Positions 18,519 through 27,049 of a stretch of 64,000 nucleotides of DNA are shown in pieces. The notes under the pieces are model-generated. The model was given only the letters and a program-made list of their open reading frames with translations. It did no database searches and was not told where the DNA came from. The stretch comes from Candidatus Latescibacterota bacterium (GTDB lineage: Bacteria > Krumholzibacteriota > Krumholzibacteriia > WVZY01). Location of the stretch: contig WVZY01000031.1 of the NCBI GenBank assembly GCA_011772205.1, positions 62,001-126,000 on the forward strand. The letters run 5' to 3'. Both the position numbers and the translations under genes were made by a program. Numbering within the stretch: the stretch's first letter is position 1; every line of letters begins with the position of its first letter.

Positions 18519-18694
18519 GGGTGACGAATCTTTACACGGAGCGAGGGAGGATTGTTGTGTGATGGGGGTGACGAACCATTGCGCGCAGCAAGGGAGGATC
18601 GCCCGCCGCAGGCGGGAAGGCAACCGAAGCGGGCGCAGGCGAGAGACCCCTATCACGCAGCGCTCATACAAGGATCGCCCGCGTCAGACGGGCG
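18519..18694. repeat. Imperfect direct repeats with two GC-rich hairpins (REP-like)
   Basis: Two 36-base units at 18519-18554 and 18566-18601 agree at 29 positions and share GGGTGACGAA and AGGGAGGAT. The second leads into a hairpin CCCGCC-gca-GGCGGG (18602-18616). The phrase AGGATCGCCCGC recurs at 18671 and leads into another hairpin, CGCCCG-N7-CGGGCG (18676-18694). The arrangement resembles REP-type extragenic palindromes or a structured RNA. Which one cannot be told from a single locus. Confidence 0.5.
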
Positions 18695-19011
18695 CAGGAT
18701 TGAACCTGTTTATGAAGATTGCCAGTGAAGGAGAGAGTCGTTTCTGCGCATAAAGGCAAATCCCCCACCTCACCGTGTGCTCTGGCTCGTGAAACACAAC
18801 ATTAACCTTGAGGAATGGGCCCACGCCAAAACAATCCACGGGTGAGGCAGGGGGTCTCGTCCATAGAGGCGCCTATCAAGCCGTATGCCACGGGAATGAC
18901 AAGCACGGTTCAAACGGACCCCCATTTCAACAGGGCATCTGTATTGATATCAATGTGTTACAATGATGACTTTGTGGATCCCGTGAGGGCGTGCTCGGGA
19001 GGAATAATGCG

Positions 19012-19074
19012 ATGGGTAAAGTGCCGCTGGAGTACGACGAGGTGAGAACAACATGCGATATCCTAATCATTTAG
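19012..19074 (+). pseudogene. Possible 5' remnant of a flavoprotein (AprA/SdhA-like) gene
   Basis: GGGAGG stands eight bases before an ATG that opens only 20 codons, ending TCDILII and then TAG. The run KVPLEYDEVRTTCDILII resembles the N-terminus of AprA or SdhA-type flavoproteins, where it would continue into the FAD-binding GGGxxG. Here a stop codon takes the place of the first glycine and the following DNA does not continue the domain in any frame. It may be the surviving tip of a deleted gene. The match is by eye over a short stretch and could be chance. Confidence 0.3.
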
Positions 19075-19223
19075 CGCGCGCCAGATGCCCCCTGCGTTTT
19101 GCGGAAAATAGCGTCGATCGTGATGAGCTGTTGAGCAGAATGGATGGGAAAGGCTCAGAAGGGTTTGTTATGTCGAGCAGTCTTGCGTCGTTGCCAATAA
19201 TGTCCGGTTGGAGTGGTATGCGG

Positions 19224-20660
19224 TCAAACGTTTCTTCCGCACTTTTCGCTCAACTCGAAAATTTTCGTAAAAAGCTGTGTGTGGCTCTGCTCCCACTTGA
19301 TATCTCGCCGTTCCAATACGATCTGGGCGGTTTGCATCGCTTTTTTCAGGTCGTAGACCGACATATTGCTTCCCTGCCCCCAGGAGAAACTCGGGATGAA
19401 TTTATCCGGCATTTCGCTGCCGAACACATTGCAGTTGAATCCAATGACCGTGCCGGTATTGAAAGACGTGGTAATTCCGGTTTTGGAATGGTCACCCATT
19501 ATCAAGCCAAGGAACTGCCGTCCCGTCGTTCTCATCGTTCCAGCGCACCACATTCTCACTGGGCTGTAGTTGTTCTTCAAGTCGCTGTTGTTGGATCCTG
19601 CGCCAATGTTGACCCACTCACCGACATACGAGTGTCCGATGAAGCCGTCATGCTGCTTGTTCGAATATGCGGCGAAGATTGTGCCGTCCACTTCACCTCC
19701 GATCTTGCAAACATCCCCGATCGAAGTTCCCTCCAGGATTTTCGAGGCCGGCTTGACGATGCTGTTCTTCCCAACGTAAACGGGCCCGACGAGGGTAGAA
19801 TTGGCCATAATGACGGCTCCGTCACTGATGACAATCGGTCCCGAGGAGGCGTCCAAAACGACACCTGGTTTTATCACAGCGGCTTCCCCCACGGAGATAT
19901 TCTCTTCGGAAACCATGTGAACGCCTGGATAAACGACGGTCTCTTCCGATTGCCCCCGGAACGGCAGTCTCTGGAAATCATCCTTCATGACTCTTCGATT
20001 CTCCTCGATGATCTGCCATGGAAACGAAAGCAGCCGCGCTTCCTGAGCTTCGACAACCGCCATCCCGTGTTTGTTGATTATCGCATCAAGCTCTTTTGGG
20101 AGCTTTTCTTCAAGACTGTCCTGACCAACTGCGTGGTCATCCTCGAAGGATCCTTCTTCGGCGCTGGCGGACAAGATGGTCCCGCGCTTGAGTTTCTTTT
20201 CCGCGGTCTTTTTAGCCGAAACGTAACCTCTCAATTCCTCGCACAATTTCTCGATCGACTCCTCCCCTATTCGTTTTTGGATGTAATGGGCGAAATCCTC
20301 TGCTGCCGCATTTTCCAGCTTCGCTGCCATTACGTACCCGCCTTTGATGCAAATTCCGTTCGGGGGGATCTTCTGGAGCAGCGCTTGAAGTTCGCCTGAA
20401 TAACAAATCAGCCGACCGTTCAGGAATATTGTCTCACCTCCGGGCATCTCGTTGACGGAGATATCCGGGGCCCTGAGCCTCATCGTAGCGGAGAGATACT
20501 CCCGGCAGAGCACGCCGGGGATGGCGTCGACAAATTCTTCGTGGAGCCTCAGACGCAGATTTTGAAATCCAATTCGGAGCTCGAATACGGACTGGTTCAA
20601 AGAAATGGGAAAGAAGTTAGAAAACTTCTTGTCTTCGAAGATGCAAACATAGGGTGGCAA
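19224..20660 (-). CDS. GlmU-like putative sugar nucleotidyltransferase/acyltransferase (alternative bacterial GlmU family)
   Basis: This 478-residue protein belongs by pattern to the alternative GlmU family of Bacteroidetes and relatives, proposed to make UDP-GlcNAc for the cell wall. The first 210 residues replace the usual pyrophosphorylase domain and lack its classic GxGTRM loop. The C-terminal half is a left-handed beta-helix of hexapeptide repeats (VVYPGVHMVSEENISVGEAAVI as separate turns, then TSIGDVCKIGGEV and SYVGEWVNIGAGSNNSDLKNNY). The Asn-rich turn matches the acetyltransferase site. The start is TTG behind GGAGGGGGAG. No normal glmU is present in the window. Confidence 0.85.
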   Translation of the reverse strand: MPPYVCIFEDKKFSNFFPISLNQSVFELRIGFQNLRLRLHEEFVDAIPGVLCREYLSATMRLRAPDISVNEMPGGETIFLNGRLICYSGELQALLQKIPPNGICIKGGYVMAAKLENAAAEDFAHYIQKRIGEESIEKLCEELRGYVSAKKTAEKKLKRGTILSASAEEGSFEDDHAVGQDSLEEKLPKELDAIINKHGMAVVEAQEARLLSFPWQIIEENRRVMKDDFQRLPFRGQSEETVVYPGVHMVSEENISVGEAAVIKPGVVLDASSGPIVISDGAVIMANSTLVGPVYVGKNSIVKPASKILEGTSIGDVCKIGGEVDGTIFAAYSNKQHDGFIGHSYVGEWVNIGAGSNNSDLKNNYSPVRMWCAGTMRTTGRQFLGLIMGDHSKTGITTSFNTGTVIGFNCNVFGSEMPDKFIPSFSWGQGSNMSVYDLKKAMQTAQIVLERRDIKWEQSHTQLFTKIFELSEKCGRNV

Positions 20661-20784
20661 ATTCTCCCCCTCCTAGTCTCATTTCCCTCCGGATTCCAGA
20701 CTGGAAGTATCGGCGACCTGGCGCGCTTTGTCAATTGTTCGTCTACCAGCCCGGTATCAGCTCGGCGGGCCCGGATATAAAAAA

Positions 20785-20860
20785 TGGTGGAGTTGACGGG
20801 GATCGAACCCGTGACCTCTAGTCTGCCAGACTAGCGCTCTCCCAACTGAGCTACAACCCC
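20785..20860 (-). tRNA. tRNA-Ala (anticodon GGC)
   Basis: The minus strand folds as a full cloverleaf of 76 bases. The acceptor GGGGTTG pairs with CAACTCC, the D-arm is AGCTCAGTTGGGAGAGC, and the anticodon stem CTAGT/ACTAG holds the loop CTGGCAG with anticodon GGC. The T-loop is GGTTCGATCC. The discriminator is A and CCA is encoded. Confidence 0.97.
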
Positions 20861-20979
20861 ACGATCGAATAATTTACCATATTCCCGAAGCGCGTCAAGG
20901 GGAATACCCCGGCCGCGCAAGCGGCAAATCGCCAAATATATCTGGACTTGCACGAGAAAACTCTTAGAATCAAACTCGT

Positions 20980-21067
20980 GCCGGAGTGGTGAAATTGGTA
21001 GACGCAGGGGACTCAAAATCCCCCGGACTTCGCGTCCGTGCGGGTTCGACTCCCGCCTCCGGCACCA
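20980..21067 (+). tRNA. tRNA-Leu (anticodon CAA)
   Basis: An 88-base class II tRNA with acceptor GCCGGAG/CTCCGGC, D-loop TGGTGAAATTGGTAGACGC, anticodon stem GGGGA/TCCCC around CTCAAAA (anticodon CAA) and a long variable arm (GGACTTCGCGTCC). The T-loop GGTTCGACTCC and CCA are encoded. A terminator follows directly. Confidence 0.97.
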
Positions 21068-21076
21068 TTGCATATC

Positions 21077-21110
21077 AAGGGATTGGGCTAGCCGCCTCAT
21101 CCCTTTTTTT
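21077..21110 (+). terminator. Rho-independent terminator after tRNA-Leu
   Basis: AAGGGAT (21077-21083) pairs with ATCCCTT (21099-21105) and runs into a tract of seven T. The palindrome GGCTAGCC lies in the loop. It begins nine bases after the tRNA 3' end. Confidence 0.8.
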
Positions 21111-21179
21111 GTCGGCTTCGTTTACGCGGAATCCGCCTGGCGAGCGGTATTCTGGAAGCGGCCAGTCGTCGCTTTAGCC

Positions 21180-21731
21180 TTACTCGACGAGCTCGACACT
21201 CCAGAAAAGGTACTCCCTCCAGGAAGGCGGAGGATTCTGAATGGCGAAGCGGGAGTGGAAGCTCCAGAGCCAGGATGGTTTCGAGGGCCTTTTGATCAAG
21301 CTGAGGCCAGCTTCCTCCGGGGTTTTACCGCCCTTGCGGCGATTGCATGGAATGCAGCAGGTAACGATGTTGCTCCATTCGGTCACTCCCCCGCGCGACC
21401 GGGGGATGATGTGATCATAAGTGAGATTTTGAGGTGTAAACCGCCTGCCGCAATACTGGCACTGGAAGCGATCTCGCGCATAGATATTTTCCCTGGAAAA
21501 CTTTACCTCTTTCCTGTTCAATCCGATGAAGCGCACGAGGCGGACAATAGAGGGCACCCGCATGGAGATGGACACCGAGCGCACTTCGCGCTCCGACTCT
21601 TTCACCACCTCAACTTTTCCAAGGAAAACCAGCTTGATTGCTCGCTTCCAGTTGATGATGTTGAGCGGCTCGAATGAGGCATTTAAAAGCAGAACCTGTT
21701 CGAAGGCTGTGACCCCTTTCCGATGTTTCAA
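21180..21731 (-). CDS. HNH endonuclease-family protein
   Basis: A 183-residue protein with an HNH nuclease fold at about 80-135: YARDRFQCQYCGRRF provides the first Cys pair, LTYDHIIPRSRGG the catalytic Asp-His, and WSNIVTCCIPCNRRKG the Asn and second Cys pair. The N-terminal 75 residues (VLLLNASFEPLNIINWKRA) are the conserved partner region of the common stand-alone bacterial family, whose role is not established. The start appears to be TTG. It has no restriction-modification or phage neighbours, so it is probably a chromosomal housekeeping gene. Confidence 0.9.
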   Translation of the reverse strand: MKHRKGVTAFEQVLLLNASFEPLNIINWKRAIKLVFLGKVEVVKESEREVRSVSISMRVPSIVRLVRFIGLNRKEVKFSRENIYARDRFQCQYCGRRFTPQNLTYDHIIPRSRGGVTEWSNIVTCCIPCNRRKGGKTPEEAGLSLIKRPSKPSWLWSFHSRFAIQNPPPSWREYLFWSVELVE

Positions 21732-21949
21732 ATACCTTATTAAAAAATCTGCATTTTTTCAATCCAAAAAGCAAGGGATGTACCAGTCCGAACCGGATGC
21801 TCAAAAGACCTTTTTTTCGGCTAAATCGCTGAAAAATAATAAAACAACTCTTGATTTGTCTGGAACTTCGGTTAACATTTGAATAGCTGCACATCTCTGT
21901 CTTCTTGCATCTTGCAGCTGGGCGTTCCACCCATCCCGGAGGGGAATTC

Positions 21950-23323
21950 TTGAAAATCTTGCGCGCGTCGATACCTGCTGCTCTGGCGCTACTCATTGTA
22001 ACAGTTCAGATCGCATTGTCTCCAACTCCATCCCCCGCCATCCAAAGCGATAACCAGGAGGCTCCAGAAGAAACGGAAGGCTCACCTGCTCCACCGCAAG
22101 ACGTTCTTGTGGCATACCTGCATGGTCCGATCGGGCCGGTATCCAAAGATTATGTTCACCGAATCGTCGAAGAAGCCGGTGACTTGCATGCTGGCTGCAT
22201 CGTGTTTCTCATGGATACGCCCGGAGGTCTGGACGCATCGATGAGAAGTATTATCAAAGATATCTTCTCGAGCCCCGTGCCGATAATCATTTTCGTCTAC
22301 CCGAGCGGGGCAAGAGCCGCAAGCGCGGGTGCGATTATCTCACTGGCCGCCCACATTGTTGCAATGGCCCCTGGAACCAATATGGGCGCAGCGCATCCCG
22401 TGCCGCTCGGACAGGGGAAGATGGATGATGAAATGACGGAGAAAATCACCAACGATTCCGCAGCATATGCACGATCCATTGCTACAAAGCGAGGGAGGGA
22501 TCTCGAGTGGGCGGAAAAAATCGTGAGGGAAAGCATTTCATCAACGGCAGAAGAAGCGCATGAGGTTGGCGTCGTGGATATCGTCGCGAGCGATCTCGAC
22601 GATCTCCTAGAGAAACTCGACGGATTGGAGGTAGATCTCGATGGGCGGATGGTGACACTTCGAACGGCAGGCGCAGACATCAGAGAGATAAAACCGTCCC
22701 TTCGCGAACGGTTTCTGGGCCGCATTTCCGATCCCAACATCGCTTATCTTCTCATGCTACTCGGATTCTTCGGGCTGATATTCGAGCTGCAAAATCCCGG
22801 CGCCATATTCCCCGGTGTTATCGGAGCAATTTCGATTCTACTGGCGTTTTACGCACTGCAGCTCCTCCCCGTGAATTACGCCGGTGTGGCTCTCATCGTC
22901 CTGGCCATTATCATGTTCCTTCTCGAGATCAAGATTCCTTCCGGGGGATTACTAACTGTCGGAGGCGTCGTTGCTATGGTAATCGGCTCAATCATGTTTA
23001 TCGATTCCCCGCTTCCTTTCATGCGTGTCTCCCTGTCCGTGATCATACCTGCCGTTGTTTTCACCGTTCTGTTTTTTGTTTTCGCCGTTGGCATGGGGCT
23101 GCGCGCTCAAAGAAAAAAGGTGAGCACGGGCACCAAAGGTATTATCGGCGAGATTGGGGTCGCGAAAACGGATGTGGTGGAGGGCGAAGGATCGGTATTC
23201 GTGCATGGAGAGTTCTGGAACGCATACAGTGATGAGAAAATACCCGCTGGAAAAAAGGTCGAAGTGGTAGATGTGAATGGGATGATGCTGAAAGTGAAGC
23301 CGCATAAAGAAGGAGGTATCTAG
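21950..23323 (+). CDS. NfeD-family membrane-bound serine protease, long form (NfeD1b)
   Basis: A ClpP-like S49 protease domain is fused to a membrane domain and a C-terminal OB-fold. After a signal peptide, the protease part carries MDTPGG, catalytic Ser125 in RAASAGAI and Lys180 in IATKRGR. Several membrane helices (about 240-390) and the NfeD OB domain (GEIGVAKTDV to the end) follow. The TTG at 21950 is chosen as start because GGAGGGG lies five bases before it; an ATG 45 bases upstream has no ribosome site. The next gene encodes slipin and starts directly after the stop, the well-known NfeD-stomatin pair. Confidence 0.93.
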   Translation: MKILRASIPAALALLIVTVQIALSPTPSPAIQSDNQEAPEETEGSPAPPQDVLVAYLHGPIGPVSKDYVHRIVEEAGDLHAGCIVFLMDTPGGLDASMRSIIKDIFSSPVPIIIFVYPSGARAASAGAIISLAAHIVAMAPGTNMGAAHPVPLGQGKMDDEMTEKITNDSAAYARSIATKRGRDLEWAEKIVRESISSTAEEAHEVGVVDIVASDLDDLLEKLDGLEVDLDGRMVTLRTAGADIREIKPSLRERFLGRISDPNIAYLLMLLGFFGLIFELQNPGAIFPGVIGAISILLAFYALQLLPVNYAGVALIVLAIIMFLLEIKIPSGGLLTVGGVVAMVIGSIMFIDSPLPFMRVSLSVIIPAVVFTVLFFVFAVGMGLRAQRKKVSTGTKGIIGEIGVAKTDVVEGEGSVFVHGEFWNAYSDEKIPAGKKVEVVDVNGMMLKVKPHKEGGI

Positions 23324-24082
23324 GTGCCGCTGTCTCTATTCGGAATTCTATTTATCGTCATCATGATCCTTGCGAGCGCAATACGCATTCTCAAAGAATA
23401 CGAGCGCGCCGTCGTTTTCCGGTTGGGACGCCTCGTCGGCGTTAAGGGGCCTGGCCTCGTGATCCTCATCCCCATTATCGATCGCATGGTCAGGGTCAGT
23501 CTTCGGGTGGTGGCGATGGATGTGGCGCCGCAGGATGTTATCACCATGGATAACGTTTCTGTAAAAGTAAACGCCGTCGTCTACTTCAGGGTGATGGATG
23601 CGGACAAAGCCATCGTCGAAGTGGAGGATTTTCTTTACGCAACCACTCAGCTCGCTCAAACCACCCTCAGATCCGTTCTCGGGCAGGTGGAACTTGATCA
23701 GCTCCTGTCCGAAAGAGAAACGATCAACCAGCACCTCCAGCAGATTATTGATGAGCAGACCGATTCTTGGGGCATCAAGGTTTCTTTAGTGGAAGTCAAG
23801 CATGTCGACCTCCCCGTGGAAATGCAGCGTGCCATTGCGAAACAAGCGGAAGCGGAAAGAGAACGCCGGGCAAAAGTTATACACGCGGAAGGCGAAGCCC
23901 AGGCTGCAGGCAAGCTGTTCGATGCGGCCGATGTGTTGAGCAAGAATCCAGCCACCCTGCAGCTCAGGTTCCTTCAGACGCTCACAGAAGTCGCTTCGGA
24001 GAAAAACTCCACTATGATATTTCCTGTGCCGATCGACCTCGTGAGTCCCCTTATAAAACTTCTGGAGCGAAAAAGCGAGTAA
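23324..24082 (+). CDS. Slipin (stomatin/band 7, SPFH family)
   Basis: A membrane-anchored SPFH scaffold protein of 252 residues. An N-terminal hydrophobic hairpin ([19 protein letters not shown]) is followed by the band 7 domain ([45 protein letters not shown]) and a coiled coil rich in Ala and Glu ([23 protein letters not shown] when read as one helix). The start is GTG immediately after the NfeD stop, so translation is coupled. In archaea the partner protease cleaves the C-terminal tail of slipin; the tail here ([18 protein letters not shown]) has the same hydrophobic character. Confidence 0.95.
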   Translation: MPLSLFGILFIVIMILASAIRILKEYERAVVFRLGRLVGVKGPGLVILIPIIDRMVRVSLRVVAMDVAPQDVITMDNVSVKVNAVVYFRVMDADKAIVEVEDFLYATTQLAQTTLRSVLGQVELDQLLSERETINQHLQQIIDEQTDSWGIKVSLVEVKHVDLPVEMQRAIAKQAEAERERRAKVIHAEGEAQAAGKLFDAADVLSKNPATLQLRFLQTLTEVASEKNSTMIFPVPIDLVSPLIKLLERKSE

Positions 24083-24154
24083 GCGCTCCCATCCGTTAGG
24101 ACGGCCGGCGGGTTCGACACGTTCCCGCCGGCATGCCGACCTCTCCATACCGCT

Positions 24155-24607
24155 TTGGTACGAATGTTGCACTTCATTTTCCCGATGTGTGCATCTACAA
24201 ACATTAAAGTTATAGCTCATTACATAGATGGTAACCTTCTCAAAGGCACAACGCTGGATTTCCAGCCATCGAAGCCTTTCTTTCATATCCGAACGCCCGA
24301 AGGGGACGTTCATAAAGTCGAGCTGAAAGAACTCAAAGCGGTCTTCTTCGTCAAAGCCCTCGAAGGCAGCACCACTTATAACGAGCGGAAAGGCTTTCTA
24401 TCCAAGAGAGACAAGGGGAGGAAAGTCCTAATCGAATTCTCCGATGGAGAAGTCATCTTTGGATATACGCTGAGCTACACTTCGAAGGGACTAGGATTCT
24501 TCATCATTCCGGGCGATCCGAATTCGAATAACGAGAAGGTGTTTATCGTCCACTCGGCGACAAAACGCGTGAAAATCCAAGTCACTCCGGCCAAGGTCCG
24601 CAAGTAG
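24155..24607 (+). CDS. Conserved hypothetical protein with 'DG-x-LLKGTT' beta-barrel-like repeats
   Basis: Not assigned to a function. Two similar strands stand out: VIAHYIDGNLLKGTTLDFQP near residue 18 and VLIEFSDGEVIFGYTLSY near residue 92, each followed by a hydrophobic PFFHI or LGFFII turn, which suggests two related small beta-domains. It is rich in Lys and has no signal peptide or membrane helix. The start is uncertain among TTG 24155, ATG 24164 and ATG 24185, none with a clear ribosome site. Similar 'DGxxxKGTT' proteins occur in other deep-branching bacteria, often near PilZ genes (family recollection, unverified). Confidence 0.6.
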   Translation: MVRMLHFIFPMCASTNIKVIAHYIDGNLLKGTTLDFQPSKPFFHIRTPEGDVHKVELKELKAVFFVKALEGSTTYNERKGFLSKRDKGRKVLIEFSDGEVIFGYTLSYTSKGLGFFIIPGDPNSNNEKVFIVHSATKRVKIQVTPAKVRK

Positions 24608-24928
24608 CCCCACCTTACCGATCTCAACGCCTGTTCGTTCTTCTACAAGACTCTTGAAGATGTCTGTCATGTCACAGTGCCCAAACGCATGGGAGCGATA
24701 AAAGCGCTTGATGATGCAGCCTGAGCGTTTAATATTTCACCTTAAATGGACGAACCTTCTGCGAAGCGTCAGCAGGGTCAAGTTCCCGGGGGGTCCAAGC
24801 CAGCCGTCATCGACGGCTCACGAAAAGTGATACGCGAACTTTGGATTGGGTGACCTGCTCCTCATTGACAAGACGAGATGGTCTCATGTAATATTTCTGG
24901 ATAAGCTCAGACTGGAGGTAGCAATAAA
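24608..24928 (+). other. Intergenic region with promoter and an odd in-frame continuation
   Basis: This 321-base stretch leads to the TPR lipoprotein gene and contains its promoter at 24865-24894. The first 39 codons after the previous stop (24608-24724) stay open in the same frame and read like protein (LNACSFFYKTLEDV, PKRMGAIKALDDA); see findings. The remainder shows nothing recognisable. Confidence 0.4.
24865..24894 (+). promoter_or_regulatory. Sigma-70-type promoter of the TPR lipoprotein gene
   Basis: A perfect TTGACA (24865-24870) and TAATAT (24889-24894) are separated by 18 bases, 34 bases before the GTG start. The spacer holds the inverted repeat GAGA-TGG-TCTC, a possible operator. 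Confidence 0.55.
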
Positions 24929-26119
24929 GTGACTTGCTTACTCAGGCAACAAATTCGGTGGGGTAAATTTTGGGTACGAATGAGAGCCATGGGGGCATTG
25001 CTCTTTATGCTGAGCGTCTCAGCCACCTCCTGCCAAGACATGGCGATCCATCATTATAATAGCGGATTGACCGCATGGGAAGCTGGGGATACATCCCTTG
25101 CAATGGAGCATTTCCGCAAATCGATCGAGGAGCGGAGAACCGATCCCGATGCACATATCAACCTCGGGTGCGTCCTTTACGCGAAAGGACGGTACCAAGA
25201 AGCTCTGGAAGAATTCAAATTCGCCCTGAGCGAATACGAGAACGATCCAGGCCTTCATTACAACCTGGGGGAGACTTATGCAGCTCTCGAACTCTATCAG
25301 TCGGCGAAACGCGAGTATGAATTTGTGCTGAGGCTCGAACCGGAGTTCGTCGACGCCCTTGTATCCTACGGTAAGCTCCTGTTGGATACAGGTAAATACA
25401 AGGCAGCCCAGGAACGGTTGATCCATGCAATGACACTTCGTCCTTCGAATGGCAAGGCATACATTTACCTGGGATTGCTTTACGCTCGTCTTGGCAAGTA
25501 CCACGAGGGGGCAAACTACCTCTACCGCGGATTGAGATACGAGCCCAAGAATGTTGATGGGCTTCTTGGACTTGCCTACACGTTTTACATGCGGGAAATG
25601 TACGACGACGCCCTCAAGAATTATCAAAAACTGTATTCGGCGGATCCCACCAATTCAGAAGCCATGCTGGGTATTGGCAAGACTCACCTGGAGATGGGCA
25701 AGCTCTCGCAAGCTGAAGATATGCTGAACCGCGTCATTAAGATTCGGAACGATTTCCCGGAAGCATACAAAGCCCTCGGGGATACTCACGCCGAGCAACG
25801 GCAATACGTTCAAGCGGTATCGAACTACCGGATGGCCGTTCATCAGCAGGAGGATTTTCCCGAAGCGTATCTCGCTATGGCTAAGGTGCTTCATTCAACG
25901 GGCCAGGAAATCGAGGCTAAAGAAGCTCTGGATAAAGCACTCCTAAGGCGACCTGACGATCCACGAATACTGTATCAAATCGGACAGTTTTACTACAATC
26001 TGCGCAACAAGGAACAAGCGAAAAACTATCTCGAACGATCCCTTGAAAATGTTTCTGAGGACCTGGAACTCAGGGCTCTCGTTGAAAGGGCGCTCTCTGC
26101 GCTGGAGAGCAGTAACTAG
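24929..26119 (+). CDS. TPR-repeat lipoprotein
   Basis: A 396-residue exported scaffold protein. The signal segment MGALLFMLSVSATSC gives a lipobox Cys near residue 36. About ten tetratricopeptide repeats follow, from HYNSGLTAWEAGDTSLAMEH to the end, with typical A-x-x-x-Y/F spacing (for example AYIYLGLLYARLGKYHEGAN). The GTG at 24929 is used because GGAGG lies 12 bases before it; an internal ATG 50 bases later would give a more compact signal peptide. TPR lipoproteins of this kind assist pilus or envelope machines, but the partner here is unknown. Confidence 0.88.
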   Translation: MTCLLRQQIRWGKFWVRMRAMGALLFMLSVSATSCQDMAIHHYNSGLTAWEAGDTSLAMEHFRKSIEERRTDPDAHINLGCVLYAKGRYQEALEEFKFALSEYENDPGLHYNLGETYAALELYQSAKREYEFVLRLEPEFVDALVSYGKLLLDTGKYKAAQERLIHAMTLRPSNGKAYIYLGLLYARLGKYHEGANYLYRGLRYEPKNVDGLLGLAYTFYMREMYDDALKNYQKLYSADPTNSEAMLGIGKTHLEMGKLSQAEDMLNRVIKIRNDFPEAYKALGDTHAEQRQYVQAVSNYRMAVHQQEDFPEAYLAMAKVLHSTGQEIEAKEALDKALLRRPDDPRILYQIGQFYYNLRNKEQAKNYLERSLENVSEDLELRALVERALSALESSN

Positions 26120-26231
26120 AACCAGAGTGTTCGCCCATGCTCGCTTAGCCCCTTTCGGCTGCTCACCATGAATGCTCCTCATATATGCTATCCGGGGCTG
26201 TCATTGGACGGCTTCTCAGTGGAGATTCGAG

Positions 26232-26987
26232 ATGACACGTAAACTCGGAGACGAATGGGCATCTTGGGATGGAGAGCTAATTTCCCCGGAGGAGGTGCGA
26301 GCCGGACGCCGGCTGTTTCTCGCCTTGCTGCTGGCGAGCCTCACTCTTTCTATTGCATTTGCTTATTTCTTTCTCTTTCTGATAAGCCCTAGACTCGCCC
26401 AGCTCTCCGAGCGGCTTCCCTTGTTCTTAGCTGTTGTCCTTGGTGTGCTGGCTGCGCTATGTGCTCTATGGTTCATCAGCGTTATCCTGAACGTGAAATC
26501 TCCCGGTTCTCTATTCCATTTGCCCGTCGCCAACCGGATCTTCTATGAATTCTCCACTCTCGCCGAACGCTTGGGAAGAAAGCTTGGGATATCACGCGAC
26601 AGGCTCGGGCATTCCTTCATTAGAGTATCCAATGCCCTGACGATTGGAAGGCTCAAACTCAAGCCAAACCTGCGCATCCTGATACTCTTGCCCAGGTGCC
26701 TCACCAAAGAAGCGAGAGAGCGGATTATGGAAACCTGTTCGAGGTACAAAGTCGTGATCAAATTTGCCGGCGGCGGTGAGGTGGCACGCAAGTACATCCA
26801 GCAACTTTCTCCGGATGCCATTATCGGAGTCGCTTGCGAGCGTGATCTCGTCTCCGGCATCCAGGATGTAGCGCAAAAGATTCCAGTCATCGGCATTCCC
26901 AACATACGGCCTGACGGACCATGCAAGGAAACGCACATCGAGTACAGTGATCTAGAGGAAACGCTAACGCTGATATACGGCGGCTGA
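26232..26987 (+). CDS. DUF116-family membrane protein
   Basis: 251 residues with two membrane helices (about 25-50 and 58-85), then a soluble DUF116 domain. Conserved cysteines appear in ILLPRCLTKEA, VACERDLVSGI and RPDGPCKETH, which suggests a metal or thiol function. The role of the family is not established. The ATG at 26232 follows GGAGATTCGAG and is preferred over an open-frame start 60 bases upstream. The stop is 62 bases from the convergent gene. Confidence 0.8.
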   Translation: MTRKLGDEWASWDGELISPEEVRAGRRLFLALLLASLTLSIAFAYFFLFLISPRLAQLSERLPLFLAVVLGVLAALCALWFISVILNVKSPGSLFHLPVANRIFYEFSTLAERLGRKLGISRDRLGHSFIRVSNALTIGRLKLKPNLRILILLPRCLTKEARERIMETCSRYKVVIKFAGGGEVARKYIQQLSPDAIIGVACERDLVSGIQDVAQKIPVIGIPNIRPDGPCKETHIEYSDLEETLTLIYGG

Positions 26988-27049
26988 AGAACGGCGGGAA
27001 AGAAATCTGTACGCAGCTCACCTCCTTTCGCCCGATATCGATCTGCGAC

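Larger units (their letters stand above)
18272..19223. other. Gene-poor 950-base region with repeats and a short gene remnant
   Basis: No full gene was found on either strand. It contains imperfect direct repeats with GC hairpins at 18519-18694, a perfect palindrome ATTGATATCAAT at 18943-18954, and a 20-codon reading frame with a good ribosome site at 19012-19074 that looks like the start of a flavoprotein gene. The rest shows no recognisable signal. Confidence 0.5.

Noticed and set aside
19053-20399. Plus-strand open frame of 448 codons
   Set aside because: It is antisense to the GlmU-like gene, whose protein has clear hexapeptide repeats; the plus-strand peptide has no family features.
20831-21100. 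Minus-strand open frame of 89 codons across the two tRNA genes
   Set aside because: It covers most of tRNA-Leu and part of tRNA-Ala; its RRRESNPHG-type peptide is the classic false protein translated from tRNA-Leu.
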